Shown: piece by piece, positions 36,839 to 44,309 of the stretch
Position numbering within the stretch: position 1 is the stretch's first letter
Layout: each line of letters begins with the position of its first letter
DNA from: an uncultured Paracoccaceae bacterium
Lineage (GTDB): Bacteria > Pseudomonadota > Alphaproteobacteria > Rhodobacterales > Rhodobacteraceae
Direction of reading: 5' to 3'
Length of the DNA: 64,000 nt
Assembly: GCA_938005545.1 (NCBI GenBank)
Contig: CALKXV010000049.1
Coordinates: forward strand, 17,338-81,337
Position numbers and translations under genes: made by a program
The notes under the pieces: generated by a model
Told to the model about the DNA's origin: nothing
The model's input: only the letters and a program-made list of their open reading frames with translations
The model's database searches: none

Positions 36839-37933
36839 ATGACAACTGGTTTCTTTTGGGATGAGCGGTGCTTTTGGCACTCGGGCGGAAATTACTCCTT
36901 TATGTTGCCTGCGGGCGGATTGGTGCAGCCGGGTGGCGGATTGCCGGAAAGCCCCGAAACCAAACGCCGGCTCAAGAACCTGATGGATGTGACGGGTCTG
37001 CTGGCCGAGCTGGACACGCCAAAGTCAGATCCGGTCACCCGCGCAGATTTGTTACGCGTTCATCCCGCTGATTTTCTGGACGAATTCGAAAAGACCGCAA
37101 AAGCAGGCGGCGGCGAAACCGGCATGCGGGCCCCCTATGGTCCGGATGGTTTTGACATTGCGACCCTGTCGGCCGGATTGGCCAAGAACGCGCTGTTTCA
37201 TGTGTTGGACGGCGCCCACCAGAACGCCTATGCCCTGTCGCGACCACCGGGGCACCATTGTTTGCCGGATTGGCAGAACGGATTTTGTCTGCTTGCCAAC
37301 ATCGCCATTGCCGTCGAGGTCGCGATTGCCCAGCAAAAGGCAAGCAAGATCGCTGTACTGGATTGGGATGTGCACCATGGAAACGGGACCGAAGCGATTT
37401 TTTACGACCGCGCCGATGTGCTGACCGTCTCGGTTCATCAAGACCGGAACTATCCGATGGACACAGGCGCATTCGCGGATCGTGGCGAGGGTGCGGGCGC
37501 GGGGTTCAACCTGAATGTGCCCCTGCCTGCGGGCACCGGCCACAAGGGGTATATGTCAGCGCTGAACCGCCTGATCATCCCGAAAATCCGCGCGTTTCAG
37601 CCCGACGTTCTGATCATCGCCTGCGGGTTTGACGCCGCCGCCTTTGATCCTTTGGGTCGTATGTTGGCCAGCGTCGAGACGTTTCGTGAGATGACGCGCG
37701 CTGTGATGGAGTTGGCCAGCGAGGTTTGCAACGGGCGTTTGGTGATGGTTCACGAAGGCGGGTATTCCGAAGCCTATGTTCCCTTTTGCGGCCACGCTGT
37801 TGTCGCCGAAATGGCAGGTAGCGACATCGACGCGCCCGATGCTTTCAAAGAGACATTGATCAAACGGCAACCAGATGCCCGGTTTGATGCCTATCTTGAC
37901 GGGATTATTGCTGAAATGGTGGCCACGCTTTAG
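36839..37933 (+). CDS. Histone-deacetylase-fold deacetylase (acetylpolyamine amidohydrolase-like)
   Basis: A 364-residue zinc deacetylase of the arginase/deacetylase fold. RPPGHHC (two His, about residue 136), NGFCLLANIAIAVE, the zinc ligands in LDWDVHHGNGTEAIFY (about 173-188) and ACGFDAAAFDPLG (about 260) are present, plus the late VHEGGYSEAYV. Bacterial members act on acetylated polyamines, acetoin utilisation proteins or other amides; here no neighbour identifies the substrate. Start ATG at 36839; ribosome site weak. Confidence 0.85.
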   Translation: MTTGFFWDERCFWHSGGNYSFMLPAGGLVQPGGGLPESPETKRRLKNLMDVTGLLAELDTPKSDPVTRADLLRVHPADFLDEFEKTAKAGGGETGMRAPYGPDGFDIATLSAGLAKNALFHVLDGAHQNAYALSRPPGHHCLPDWQNGFCLLANIAIAVEVAIAQQKASKIAVLDWDVHHGNGTEAIFYDRADVLTVSVHQDRNYPMDTGAFADRGEGAGAGFNLNVPLPAGTGHKGYMSALNRLIIPKIRAFQPDVLIIACGFDAAAFDPLGRMLASVETFREMTRAVMELASEVCNGRLVMVHEGGYSEAYVPFCGHAVVAEMAGSDIDAPDAFKETLIKRQPDARFDAYLDGIIAEMVATL

Positions 37934-37995
37934 GCCTGCACTGGTAATTCGCGCGCACCGCCCTTACGTCACCAGAAACCCGAAAAGGAGGCATC

Positions 37996-38574
37996 ATGCC
38001 CGATCCGAACCCCGGCGCCCTTGGTTTTTTGGAAACGCGCCGATCGCGACCTGCAAAGACGCTAAGCGGTCCGACCCCGGATCGCGAAGCCTTGCGCCAA
38101 TTGCTGAAAGTTGCGGCACGCGCACCGGATCATGGCAAACTGGAACCCTGGCGGTTTCTGGTTCTGGCCAAGCCCGCCCTGGACCGTTTGGCGGCCAGCA
38201 TTCCAGAATGCGGTGCGACCCTTGGCATAGAACTGGGCAAGATCGAAAAGGCCGAAGCCGAATATGCCTTGGCCGAGCTTGCAGTTGTCGTTGTCGCCAG
38301 CCCGAAACCTTCGGACAAAGTGCCCGAGATTGAACAAACACTGTCCGCCGGTGCCGTTTGCATGCAGCTTTTGAACGCTTGTCTTGCCGCTGGTTGGGGG
38401 GCGAATTGGTTGTCGGGCTGGGCGAGCCACGATCGCGATTGGCGCGAGCGAAACCTTGGGTTAATGCCCCACGAATGGATTGCTGGCATCATCCATATTG
38501 GCACCGAATCCAGCGCACCGCCTGAACGGCCCCGGCCCGATCTGGATGCCATCACAGAATGGATCGACAGATGA
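37996..38574 (+). CDS. Nitroreductase family FMN protein (YdjA-like)
   Basis: A 192-residue flavin oxidoreductase similar to YdjA, the minimal nitroreductase. LETRRSRPAKTL (FMN phosphate site, residues 13-24) and AARAPDHGKLEPWRFLVLAKP (about 40-60, partly shown) are diagnostic. The physiological substrate is unknown. A very strong Shine-Dalgarno (AAAAGGAGG) precedes the ATG at 37996. Its stop overlaps the start of the next gene by ATGA. Confidence 0.88.
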   Translation: MPDPNPGALGFLETRRSRPAKTLSGPTPDREALRQLLKVAARAPDHGKLEPWRFLVLAKPALDRLAASIPECGATLGIELGKIEKAEAEYALAELAVVVVASPKPSDKVPEIEQTLSAGAVCMQLLNACLAAGWGANWLSGWASHDRDWRERNLGLMPHEWIAGIIHIGTESSAPPERPRPDLDAITEWIDR

Positions 38575-39257
38575 TCCCCGCGTCATTTTTTGCCGCGTTA
38601 GGTCAAATCGGTGATCCAAAGTTTCGCTGGGTTCTGATCAAGGGCGTTGGGCTGACAGTTTTATTGTTGGCCGGTCTTTATGCATTTGTGTTCTTTGGGG
38701 TGCGCTTTTTGTTGCCCGATACATTCTCTTTGCCATGGATTGGCGAAGTGACCGTGGTGCAAACCCTGCTGTCTTGGGGATCGCTGATCCTGATGGTTAT
38801 CCTCTCGGTGTTCCTGATGGTCCCGGTCGCATCGGCCTTCACAGGTATCTTTCTGGACGAGGTCGCGGACGCCGTGGAGGCGCGCCATTATCCACATCTT
38901 GGTCCGGCACCGCATGTGGCGCTGGCCGATACCATTCGGGAATCACTTATTTTCCTTGGCATCATCGTCGTTGCGAACCTAGGTGCACTGCTGTTCTATT
39001 TTACGCCACTGGCTCCGTTCGTCTTCTTTGGCGTCAACGGTTTCCTTCTGGGGCGTGAGTACTTTCGCATGATTGCAGTCCGCCGTATGGGACGACACGA
39101 AGCCGGTCAGTTGTTTCGACGGAATTTTCTGACGATCTGGGCCGCGGGTGCCTTGATGGTGATGCCGCTGACCATTCCGGTCCTGAACCTTGTGATCCCG
39201 ATCTTAGGGGCGGCGACGTTCACTCATCTATACCACCGGATCGTTAAGACGGCTTAG
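38571..39257 (+). CDS. EI24 / CysZ-like membrane protein
   Basis: A 228-residue protein with about four to five membrane helices (near 25-47, 70-93, 130-158, 190-215). The pattern FLDEVADAVEARHYPHLGP between helices 2 and 3 is typical of the EI24 domain, which includes the sulfate transporter CysZ. Whether this copy moves sulfate is unknown, since no cys genes are nearby. Coupled to the nitroreductase by a four-base overlap; its stop overlaps the end of the TetR gene. Confidence 0.78.
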   Translation: MIPASFFAALGQIGDPKFRWVLIKGVGLTVLLLAGLYAFVFFGVRFLLPDTFSLPWIGEVTVVQTLLSWGSLILMVILSVFLMVPVASAFTGIFLDEVADAVEARHYPHLGPAPHVALADTIRESLIFLGIIVVANLGALLFYFTPLAPFVFFGVNGFLLGREYFRMIAVRRMGRHEAGQLFRRNFLTIWAAGALMVMPLTIPVLNLVIPILGAATFTHLYHRIVKTA

Positions 39258-39850
39258 GCCACACGCAGGGCTTCCACACCGATTGCCAAATCTTCGGCCA
39301 GATCGCGCACCATATCGGCGCTGTCGCTGCGTTGTGCAAATGTGCGCAGACCAATGACATCTGATTGGAACTTGATCCCCAGACGTTCGGGATTGGCATC
39401 GGGTGCAATTTCGCCCTTGGCTTGCGCCGCACGAAAGCCCGCGATGAAGCGCGCACCTGCCTCTTCGATCAAACGTTCGGCCAGTTGGCGCGCTGGTGCA
39501 TCTTTGTCGGGATGTTCAAGGATGGTTTTGACCAACATACAGGCCTGCGACGGGCGCTCTGCATCGCAAAGCGTGCCCAAGCTGCGGGCATGGGCCACAA
39601 GGCTGTTCAGCGGCGAATCTGTTGCTTGCAGCGCTGCCTCCAAATCTCCCCCAGACGTTTTGGCGTAGTCCATCAGCGCTTCTGCAAACAGCGCTTCTTT
39701 TGAGTGAAACGCGGCATAAATGCTGCCCGGTTTCAGTTCCAGCGCCGCCTCCAGATCTTTCAAAGAAGTCGCGTGGAACCCTTTGCGCCAAAACAAATCC
39801 CGCGCGCGGGTGATGATTTCGTCTCGGTCAAAAGTCGGTTTTCGGGCCAT
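39254..39850 (-). CDS. TetR family transcriptional regulator
   Basis: A 198-residue repressor. The N-terminal HTH (DEIITRARDLFWRKGFHATSLKDLEAALELKPGSIYAAF, residues 10-48, shown in parts: RDLFWRKGFHATSLKDLEAA and LKPGSIYAAF) is typical, with a C-terminal ligand and dimer domain. It is divergent from the AhpD-like gene, and three near-identical palindromes lie between them, so that gene is the likely target along with the regulator itself. Confidence 0.88.
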   Translation of the reverse strand: MARKPTFDRDEIITRARDLFWRKGFHATSLKDLEAALELKPGSIYAAFHSKEALFAEALMDYAKTSGGDLEAALQATDSPLNSLVAHARSLGTLCDAERPSQACMLVKTILEHPDKDAPARQLAERLIEEAGARFIAGFRAAQAKGEIAPDANPERLGIKFQSDVIGLRTFAQRSDSADMVRDLAEDLAIGVEALRVA

Positions 39851-39865
39851 GGTTTTTGCTCACAG

Positions 39866-39881
39866 TTGAGTGATCGCTCAA
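39866..39881. promoter_or_regulatory. TetR operator copy 1
   Basis: TTGAGTGATCGCTCAA, a near-perfect 16-bp palindrome 15 bases upstream of the TetR start codon. First of three copies (TTGARYRATCRCTCAA pattern). Confidence 0.85.
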
Positions 39882-39889
39882 AATATAGC

Positions 39890-39905
39890 TTGAATGATCG
39901 CTCAA
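39890..39905. promoter_or_regulatory. TetR operator copy 2
   Basis: TTGAATGATCGCTCAA, differing from copy 1 at one base and spaced 24 bases from it (start to start). Confidence 0.83.
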
Positions 39906-39929
39906 GTAAAGTTAGTTCGATGGCAGCAC

Positions 39930-39945
39930 TTGAGCAATCACTCAA
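39930..39945. promoter_or_regulatory. TetR operator copy 3
   Basis: TTGAGCAATCACTCAA, 40 bases from copy 2 (start to start) and 23 bases before the ATG of the AhpD-like gene. A bound dimer here would cover the leader of that gene. Confidence 0.83.
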
Positions 39946-39968
39946 ATTTGACCCCAAAGGAAACCAAA

Positions 39969-40526
39969 ATGACTGACTTCCCACTCCACACCGTTGAAAG
40001 CGCTCCCGAAGCTTCAAAACCATTGTTGGAAAAATCTTTGGCTGCGTTTGGTCGCGTTCCCGGTTTGCACGGCACGATGGCAGAAGCGCCGGCATTGCTG
40101 GAGGGCTATCAGATCCTGCACAAACTATTCGCCGAAAACACCAGCTTTGACGCAGACGAGTTGACTGTCGTTTGGCAGGCCATCAACGTCGAACACGCCT
40201 GTCACTATTGTGTTCCCGCCCACACTGGCATCGCCAAGATGATGGGTGTCGACGACGGGATCTCTGACGCTTTGCGCAATGAAACCGCCCTGCCGACGCC
40301 GCGCTTAGAAGCTTTGCGCACCTTTACGCTTCAAATGGTCCGCTCGCGCGGCAACGCGACAGACGGCGAAGTGCAGGCCTTCCTTGATGCGGGCTTTACC
40401 AAGCAGCAGGTCTTGGAAGTCGTCCTGGGCATCGCGCAAAAAGTCATGTCGAACTACACAAACCACCTTGCAGAAACGCCCGTCGACGAGGTGATGCAGA
40501 AGTTTAACTGGAACAAAGCAGCCTAA
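39969..40526 (+). CDS. AhpD-like carboxymuconolactone decarboxylase family protein
   Basis: A 185-residue all-helical protein. The HACHYCVPAHTG motif (about residues 77-88) holds the CxxC and distal His of the AhpD peroxidase-like proton relay, so an alkylhydroperoxidase or thiol-disulphide role is likely. The ATG at 39969 gives the usual start. Control by the divergent TetR regulator through three operators suggests induction by a small molecule, perhaps an electrophile or peroxide. Followed by a hairpin shared with the convergent DUF1467 gene. Confidence 0.85.
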   Translation: MTDFPLHTVESAPEASKPLLEKSLAAFGRVPGLHGTMAEAPALLEGYQILHKLFAENTSFDADELTVVWQAINVEHACHYCVPAHTGIAKMMGVDDGISDALRNETALPTPRLEALRTFTLQMVRSRGNATDGEVQAFLDAGFTKQQVLEVVLGIAQKVMSNYTNHLAETPVDEVMQKFNWNKAA

Positions 40527-40539
40527 GGCTTCAAAACTT

Positions 40540-40563
40540 CGGGCCCTTGGAAACGAGGGCCCG
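40540..40563. terminator. Hairpin between convergent genes
   Basis: 8-bp stem CGGGCCCT (40540-40547) with AGGGCCCG (40556-40563) and an 8-base loop. There is no T-run on either side, so its action as a terminator is uncertain. Confidence 0.45.
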
Positions 40564-40566
40564 GCG

Positions 40567-40851
40567 TCACTCGGCGGCAGGCGATTCCATGCGATTGAAC
40601 ATGTCCAGATCGCGGACCGAGATGCCGCCCCACAGAATGATCACCACCAAAAGCCCCCAAATTGGCACCGACACAAACGTCGTCATCCGGGCCTTTCGAC
40701 GCATCGAAAAGCTTGACGCAGGCGATCCGGCATGGGTTCCCTCGACTTTTTCACCGGCATCGCCTTGGGTTTCCAACCGGATCGGCAGCACGACAAAAAG
40801 CACCATGAACCAGACGACAGCGAACAGGACGAGTGCGGAAACGATGCTCAT
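40567..40851 (-). CDS. DUF1467 family small membrane protein
   Basis: A 94-residue protein with two membrane helices (about residues 3-24 and 59-78). The first ends in VLPIRLETQGD, the hallmark of DUF1467, a family known almost only from alphaproteobacteria and commonly found beside methylmalonyl-CoA epimerase, as here (one-base overlap TGATG). Function unknown. Confidence 0.82.
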   Translation of the reverse strand: MSIVSALVLFAVVWFMVLFVVLPIRLETQGDAGEKVEGTHAGSPASSFSMRRKARMTTFVSVPIWGLLVVIILWGGISVRDLDMFNRMESPAAE

Positions 40852-41255
40852 CAGACTTCCTCCAGTTCAACTAAAGTGCCGTTGAAATCCTTTGGATGCA
40901 GGAACAAAACCGGCTTCCCATGTGCGCCGATTTTCGGCTCACCATCGCCCAGAACCCGTGCGCCCGAGGCGCTGAGTGTTGCCGCAGCGGCCCGGATATC
41001 TTCGACTTCGTAACAAATGTGATGAATGCCGCCAGCCGGGTTTTTCTTTAGAAATCCGGCAATTGGCGATGCATCACCCAAGGGGTAAAGCAGTTCGATC
41101 TTGGTGTTGGGCAGCGTGATAAAGACAACTGTGACCCCGTGATCGGGCTCGTCTTGCGGCGCACCAACGTCGGCCCCCAGAACACCGGCGTATTGCGCCG
41201 CCGCGGCCTTTAGATCGGGCACGGCAATGGCCACGTGGTTCAATCGTCCAATCAT
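40851..41255 (-). CDS. mce: Methylmalonyl-CoA epimerase
   Basis: A 134-residue vicinal-oxygen-chelate enzyme that interconverts (R)- and (S)-methylmalonyl-CoA on the way from propionyl-CoA to succinyl-CoA. Metal ligands are seen in RLNHVAIAVPDL (His 6 region), IHHICYEVEDI (His, about 79) and the C-terminal GTLVELEEV (Glu). The ATG at 41255 has AAGGAG upstream. The mutase is not in the window. Confidence 0.9.
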   Translation of the reverse strand: MIGRLNHVAIAVPDLKAAAAQYAGVLGADVGAPQDEPDHGVTVVFITLPNTKIELLYPLGDASPIAGFLKKNPAGGIHHICYEVEDIRAAAATLSASGARVLGDGEPKIGAHGKPVLFLHPKDFNGTLVELEEV

Positions 41256-41338
41256 CCAAGAACACTCCTTCAACAGGTCTTAAGAGTTATGGTGCCGCAC
41301 CTCGTGGGGAACAAGAGACATGCCGCCGCACGTGTCGA

Positions 41339-41353
41339 TTAACGGTGCATTAG
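41339..41353. promoter_or_regulatory. Possible CtrA box upstream of the response regulator
   Basis: TTAA-N7-TTAG, one base from the CtrA consensus TTAA-N7-TTAA, 48 bases upstream of the gene start. Short motifs like this occur by chance. Confidence 0.35.
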
Positions 41354-41400
41354 CCATTCCCGGTAAAATTGGAAGGTGAACTCGCTCGAAAGGCAACGGA

Positions 41401-42117
41401 ATGCCCGAATCGCTCGAAGACCTCATCATGCTTCAACCGCCCACGGCGGAACGCCCGCTTTTGGGCACCATCGTCCTTGTGGTCGAAGACAGCCGACGCG
41501 CCTGCGAAGTCTTGCGACTGATCTGCCAACGTTCCGGTGCGCGGATCAGACGGGCCGAAAGCCTCGCTTCGGCCGAACGGCACTTGCGCACTTATCGGCC
41601 GCGGATTGCGGTGATCGATCTTGGCCTGCCCGACGGTTCGGGTCTGGATTTGATCGAAAAGCTGGCGCGTCCTGAATCCGGGATCGACGGGATCATTGCG
41701 ATGTCAGGCGACGACACCTTGCAAGAAGCGGCGATCCAGGCGGGCGCGCATGTCTTTTTGGCCAAACCGCTGGTGTCGGTGTCGCATTTTCAAACGATCG
41801 CCTTGAACCTGTTGCCAGAAAAACTGCGCCCGGCGCGGGTATCGCGCCCCTCGACAGACACCATCACACCCGATCCTGTGGCGCTTCGCGATGATCTTGC
41901 CTTGGCCGCTGACCTTCTGCGCACCAATCCCGACACCGCCACACTCGATTATCTTGGCGGCTTTCTTGCCAGCCTTGGCAAAGACGCTGGTGACAAGGCA
42001 TTGGTACGACTTGGTGACATGGTGCGCGGCATCAATGCGCCTGGATCAAACAGCGCAAAGCCAAGCGATCTGGCGCGCGCCGTCGAAGACCGGATGAGCG
42101 ACGTACAGGCTGTGTAA
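41401..42117 (+). CDS. Response regulator with C-terminal helical extension
   Basis: A 238-residue protein. Residues 22-140 are a receiver domain: acidic pair in VVEDS, the phospho-acceptor Asp in IDLGLPDGSG (about residue 72), Ser in AMSGDD and Lys in FLAKPL (about 121). The following 95 residues are helical and of no recognised type (not a DNA-binding domain), containing LAADLLRTNPDTATLDYL. It could act as a phospho-shuttle or through protein contacts. No histidine kinase gene is next to it. Confidence 0.82.
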   Translation: MPESLEDLIMLQPPTAERPLLGTIVLVVEDSRRACEVLRLICQRSGARIRRAESLASAERHLRTYRPRIAVIDLGLPDGSGLDLIEKLARPESGIDGIIAMSGDDTLQEAAIQAGAHVFLAKPLVSVSHFQTIALNLLPEKLRPARVSRPSTDTITPDPVALRDDLALAADLLRTNPDTATLDYLGGFLASLGKDAGDKALVRLGDMVRGINAPGSNSAKPSDLARAVEDRMSDVQAV

Positions 42118-42195
42118 AACCAACAGCCAAGGACTTGCCTTAGGGAATATGTTCTCATAATGTTCCACTGGCCTTTCGGCACAGGACAGATCATC

Positions 42196-42837
42196 ATGTT
42201 GGATATGGGGCAGGACGCAGCACAAGATTTGGCCAAGTTTTTGGGGAAAGACCGGTTCAGCACCGTTCTTGCCGACCCGCCTTGGCGTTTTGTGAACCGG
42301 ACGGGAAAAGTTGCCCCCGAACACAAGCGTCTCGCCCGTTATCCAACGATGGAACTGGACGATATCTGTGCCCTTCCCGTCGCGAACCAATTGGAAGACC
42401 GCGCGCATTGCTACCTTTGGGTGCCGAATGCACTTTTGCCGGACGGTCTTCAGGTGCTGTCGGCTTGGGGATTTGAATACAAATCCAACATTGTCTGGCA
42501 CAAAATTCGCAAAGATGGTGGATCAGATGGGCGCGGCGTTGGGTTTTATTTCCGAAACGTCACCGAAGTTCTTCTGTTCGGCACCCGTGGCAAAAACGTC
42601 CGCACCGAGGCACCGGGCCGTCGGCAGGTCAATATGATCCAAAGCCGTAAGCGCGAACATTCGCGCAAACCCGACGAGCAATATCGCATCATCGAGGATT
42701 GTTCCTGGGGTCCATACCTGGAGCTTTTTGGTCGCGGCATTCGCGACGGTTGGACGGTTTGGGGCAATCAGGCCGATGCCGACTACAAGCCCGACTGGAA
42801 AACTTACGCCCATAATTCCGGTGTGGCCGCCGAATAG
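42196..42837 (+). CDS. MT-A70 family DNA N6-adenine methyltransferase
   Basis: A 213-residue methyltransferase with the catalytic DPPW in VLADPPWRF (about residues 29-37), an Ime4-like region CYLWVPNALLPDGLQVLSAW (about 73) and NVTEVLLFGTRGK (about 128). It should methylate adenine N6. It faces the BglII/BstYI-like endonuclease gene with only three bases between the stops, so I read it as the protective partner of a type II system. I prefer the ATG at 42196 (AGGA 9 bases upstream); an ATG at 42160 adds 12 residues. Confidence 0.87.
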   Translation: MLDMGQDAAQDLAKFLGKDRFSTVLADPPWRFVNRTGKVAPEHKRLARYPTMELDDICALPVANQLEDRAHCYLWVPNALLPDGLQVLSAWGFEYKSNIVWHKIRKDGGSDGRGVGFYFRNVTEVLLFGTRGKNVRTEAPGRRQVNMIQSRKREHSRKPDEQYRIIEDCSWGPYLELFGRGIRDGWTVWGNQADADYKPDWKTYAHNSGVAAE

Positions 42838-42840
42838 ACG

Positions 42841-43587
42841 TCAATCAGGCGCATCATCCAGCAAAATTCTATCCGGCAAACCCACCAGCAAAAGTGGGCA
42901 AGGATTGCCCACACCGCGCGACACCCGGTCGGCAAGTTTGCTCCAATGGGTTGTCGCTTGGCCAAACTTGTCGGCCACGAACTTGCGCGCAAAGGCATCG
43001 GCAAAGGGTGTGCCCCGCGCCACCTGATCGGCCACGACTTTGCGCTGTGCAACAGTTCGCGCGCCGATCCCCAGCCTGTCCAAATCGTCTTCGGAATTTA
43101 ATCCCGCTGACTTCATCCACCCCGTGATCCGGTCCAGAAACGCATCTTGCATCGAAGCCCCGCGGGTTACCACAATCCCGACGCTGATTGCGCTAAGGCT
43201 ATGCAAGCGTTGAAAGTTCTCAAGGTCACGATCAAAAAATGGGTCTTTGTTGTTCCATTCGATTTCAAGCGCCAAGGCCCCGGCTTCGGCAAATTTTACA
43301 TGGTCAACTTCGTGGCTGACCCCGGATCGCGCGCGTCCATCAACGACGGTTTCAACGCTGAAATTATGTTTGCGCCAATTCAGATCCGACAACTCGTGGC
43401 GCAGTCTTTGGGTCAAACCCGCTTCGCCGCCGCCACCGGCCACGATCTCGGCCAGCGAAATGCGGAATTCGACCAAAACGCGCGCCAACAAGTCCAGTTC
43501 GCCGGGAAAATCATGGGCCAGAATGGCCTCGGCATGGTTCTGCGTCAGAACCTCGAACCCGGCCTTATGCAACACATCAAGGCTCAT
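42841..43587 (-). CDS. BglII/BstYI-type type II restriction endonuclease
   Basis: A 248-residue protein resembling the BglII/BstYI endonuclease family, whose members cut AGATCT or RGATCY. The PD-(D/E)xK-like core is visible as VDHVKFAEAGALALEIEWNN followed by KDPFFDRDLENF (about residues 93-124): an Asp, then E-x-N with a Lys close after it, as in BstYI (E-x-N...K). The recognition site here is unknown. It overlaps the upstream GNAT gene by four bases on the same strand and is convergent with the methyltransferase. Base composition does not differ clearly from the neighbours. Confidence 0.78.
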   Translation of the reverse strand: MSLDVLHKAGFEVLTQNHAEAILAHDFPGELDLLARVLVEFRISLAEIVAGGGGEAGLTQRLRHELSDLNWRKHNFSVETVVDGRARSGVSHEVDHVKFAEAGALALEIEWNNKDPFFDRDLENFQRLHSLSAISVGIVVTRGASMQDAFLDRITGWMKSAGLNSEDDLDRLGIGARTVAQRKVVADQVARGTPFADAFARKFVADKFGQATTHWSKLADRVSRGVGNPCPLLLVGLPDRILLDDAPD

Positions 43588-44270
43588 AACACCGGATCCC
43601 GTGCCGCAAGGATCGGGGCCGTGAGTTCGCCAAGCCGTACCTTCTGTTGTCCGGTCTCATCGAAATTTCCACGCGCCAACCAAGTCTCGAACGCTGTGCG
43701 CAGCCTTGGCCATTCGGCATCAATCGCCGCGAACCAAGCCGTATCCCGGTTGCGCCCTTTCACAATGCCGGCTTGGCGAAAGACGCCTTCGTAGGAAAAT
43801 CCAAACCGCTCAGCGGCCCGGCGTGACGGGATATTGGCCGCGTCGCATTTCCATTCAAACCTTCTGTACCCCGCTTCAAAGGCCCATTTCATAAGCAGAA
43901 ACACGGCCTCGGTTGCCTCGCGGGTTTTCTGAAGGCGTGGTGCGAAGGTCAGCCAACCGGCTTCGATTGACCCCGAGGCAGGCGCAATCCGCATCAGGCT
44001 TAGGGTACCGCCCAGCCGGCCATCTGCCATACGAACCGCAAAATGCATCGGATCAGTGCTGGCGCGTGCGGCATCCACCCATGCCGTATACCGGGCCAGA
44101 TCAAAAGGCCCGACAGGCAAAAACTGCCACATCGCGCCCGTTGCATCTTCTGAAAAAGCGTCCATCAACCCGGGGATATGGGCGCGTTCCAGGGGCTCAA
44201 GACTGACGTGATCCCCCACAAGCGACACCCGAGACGGCAAGGATGGCGGCACCCAGTCTTGCAAACCCAT
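43584..44270 (-). CDS. GNAT acetyltransferase, RimJ/RimL type
   Basis: A 228-residue acetyltransferase of the ribosomal-protein-type (Acetyltransf_3) branch. VSLEPLERAHIPGLMDAF (about residue 22), the CoA-binding QKTREATEAVFLLMKWAFEAG (about 112, shown in part) and the C-terminal KCDAANIPSRRAAERFGFSYEGVFR block (in parts KCDAANIPSRRAAERFGFSY) are typical. Longer than usual by a C-terminal tail of about 30 residues. The endonuclease gene follows it with an ATGA overlap, so both are made from one message. Confidence 0.87.
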   Translation of the reverse strand: MGLQDWVPPSLPSRVSLVGDHVSLEPLERAHIPGLMDAFSEDATGAMWQFLPVGPFDLARYTAWVDAARASTDPMHFAVRMADGRLGGTLSLMRIAPASGSIEAGWLTFAPRLQKTREATEAVFLLMKWAFEAGYRRFEWKCDAANIPSRRAAERFGFSYEGVFRQAGIVKGRNRDTAWFAAIDAEWPRLRTAFETWLARGNFDETGQQKVRLGELTAPILAARDPVL

Positions 44271-44309
44271 GGCCCTTCATCCTTTCACACGTTCGAAGCG
44301 TCCGGCGGT

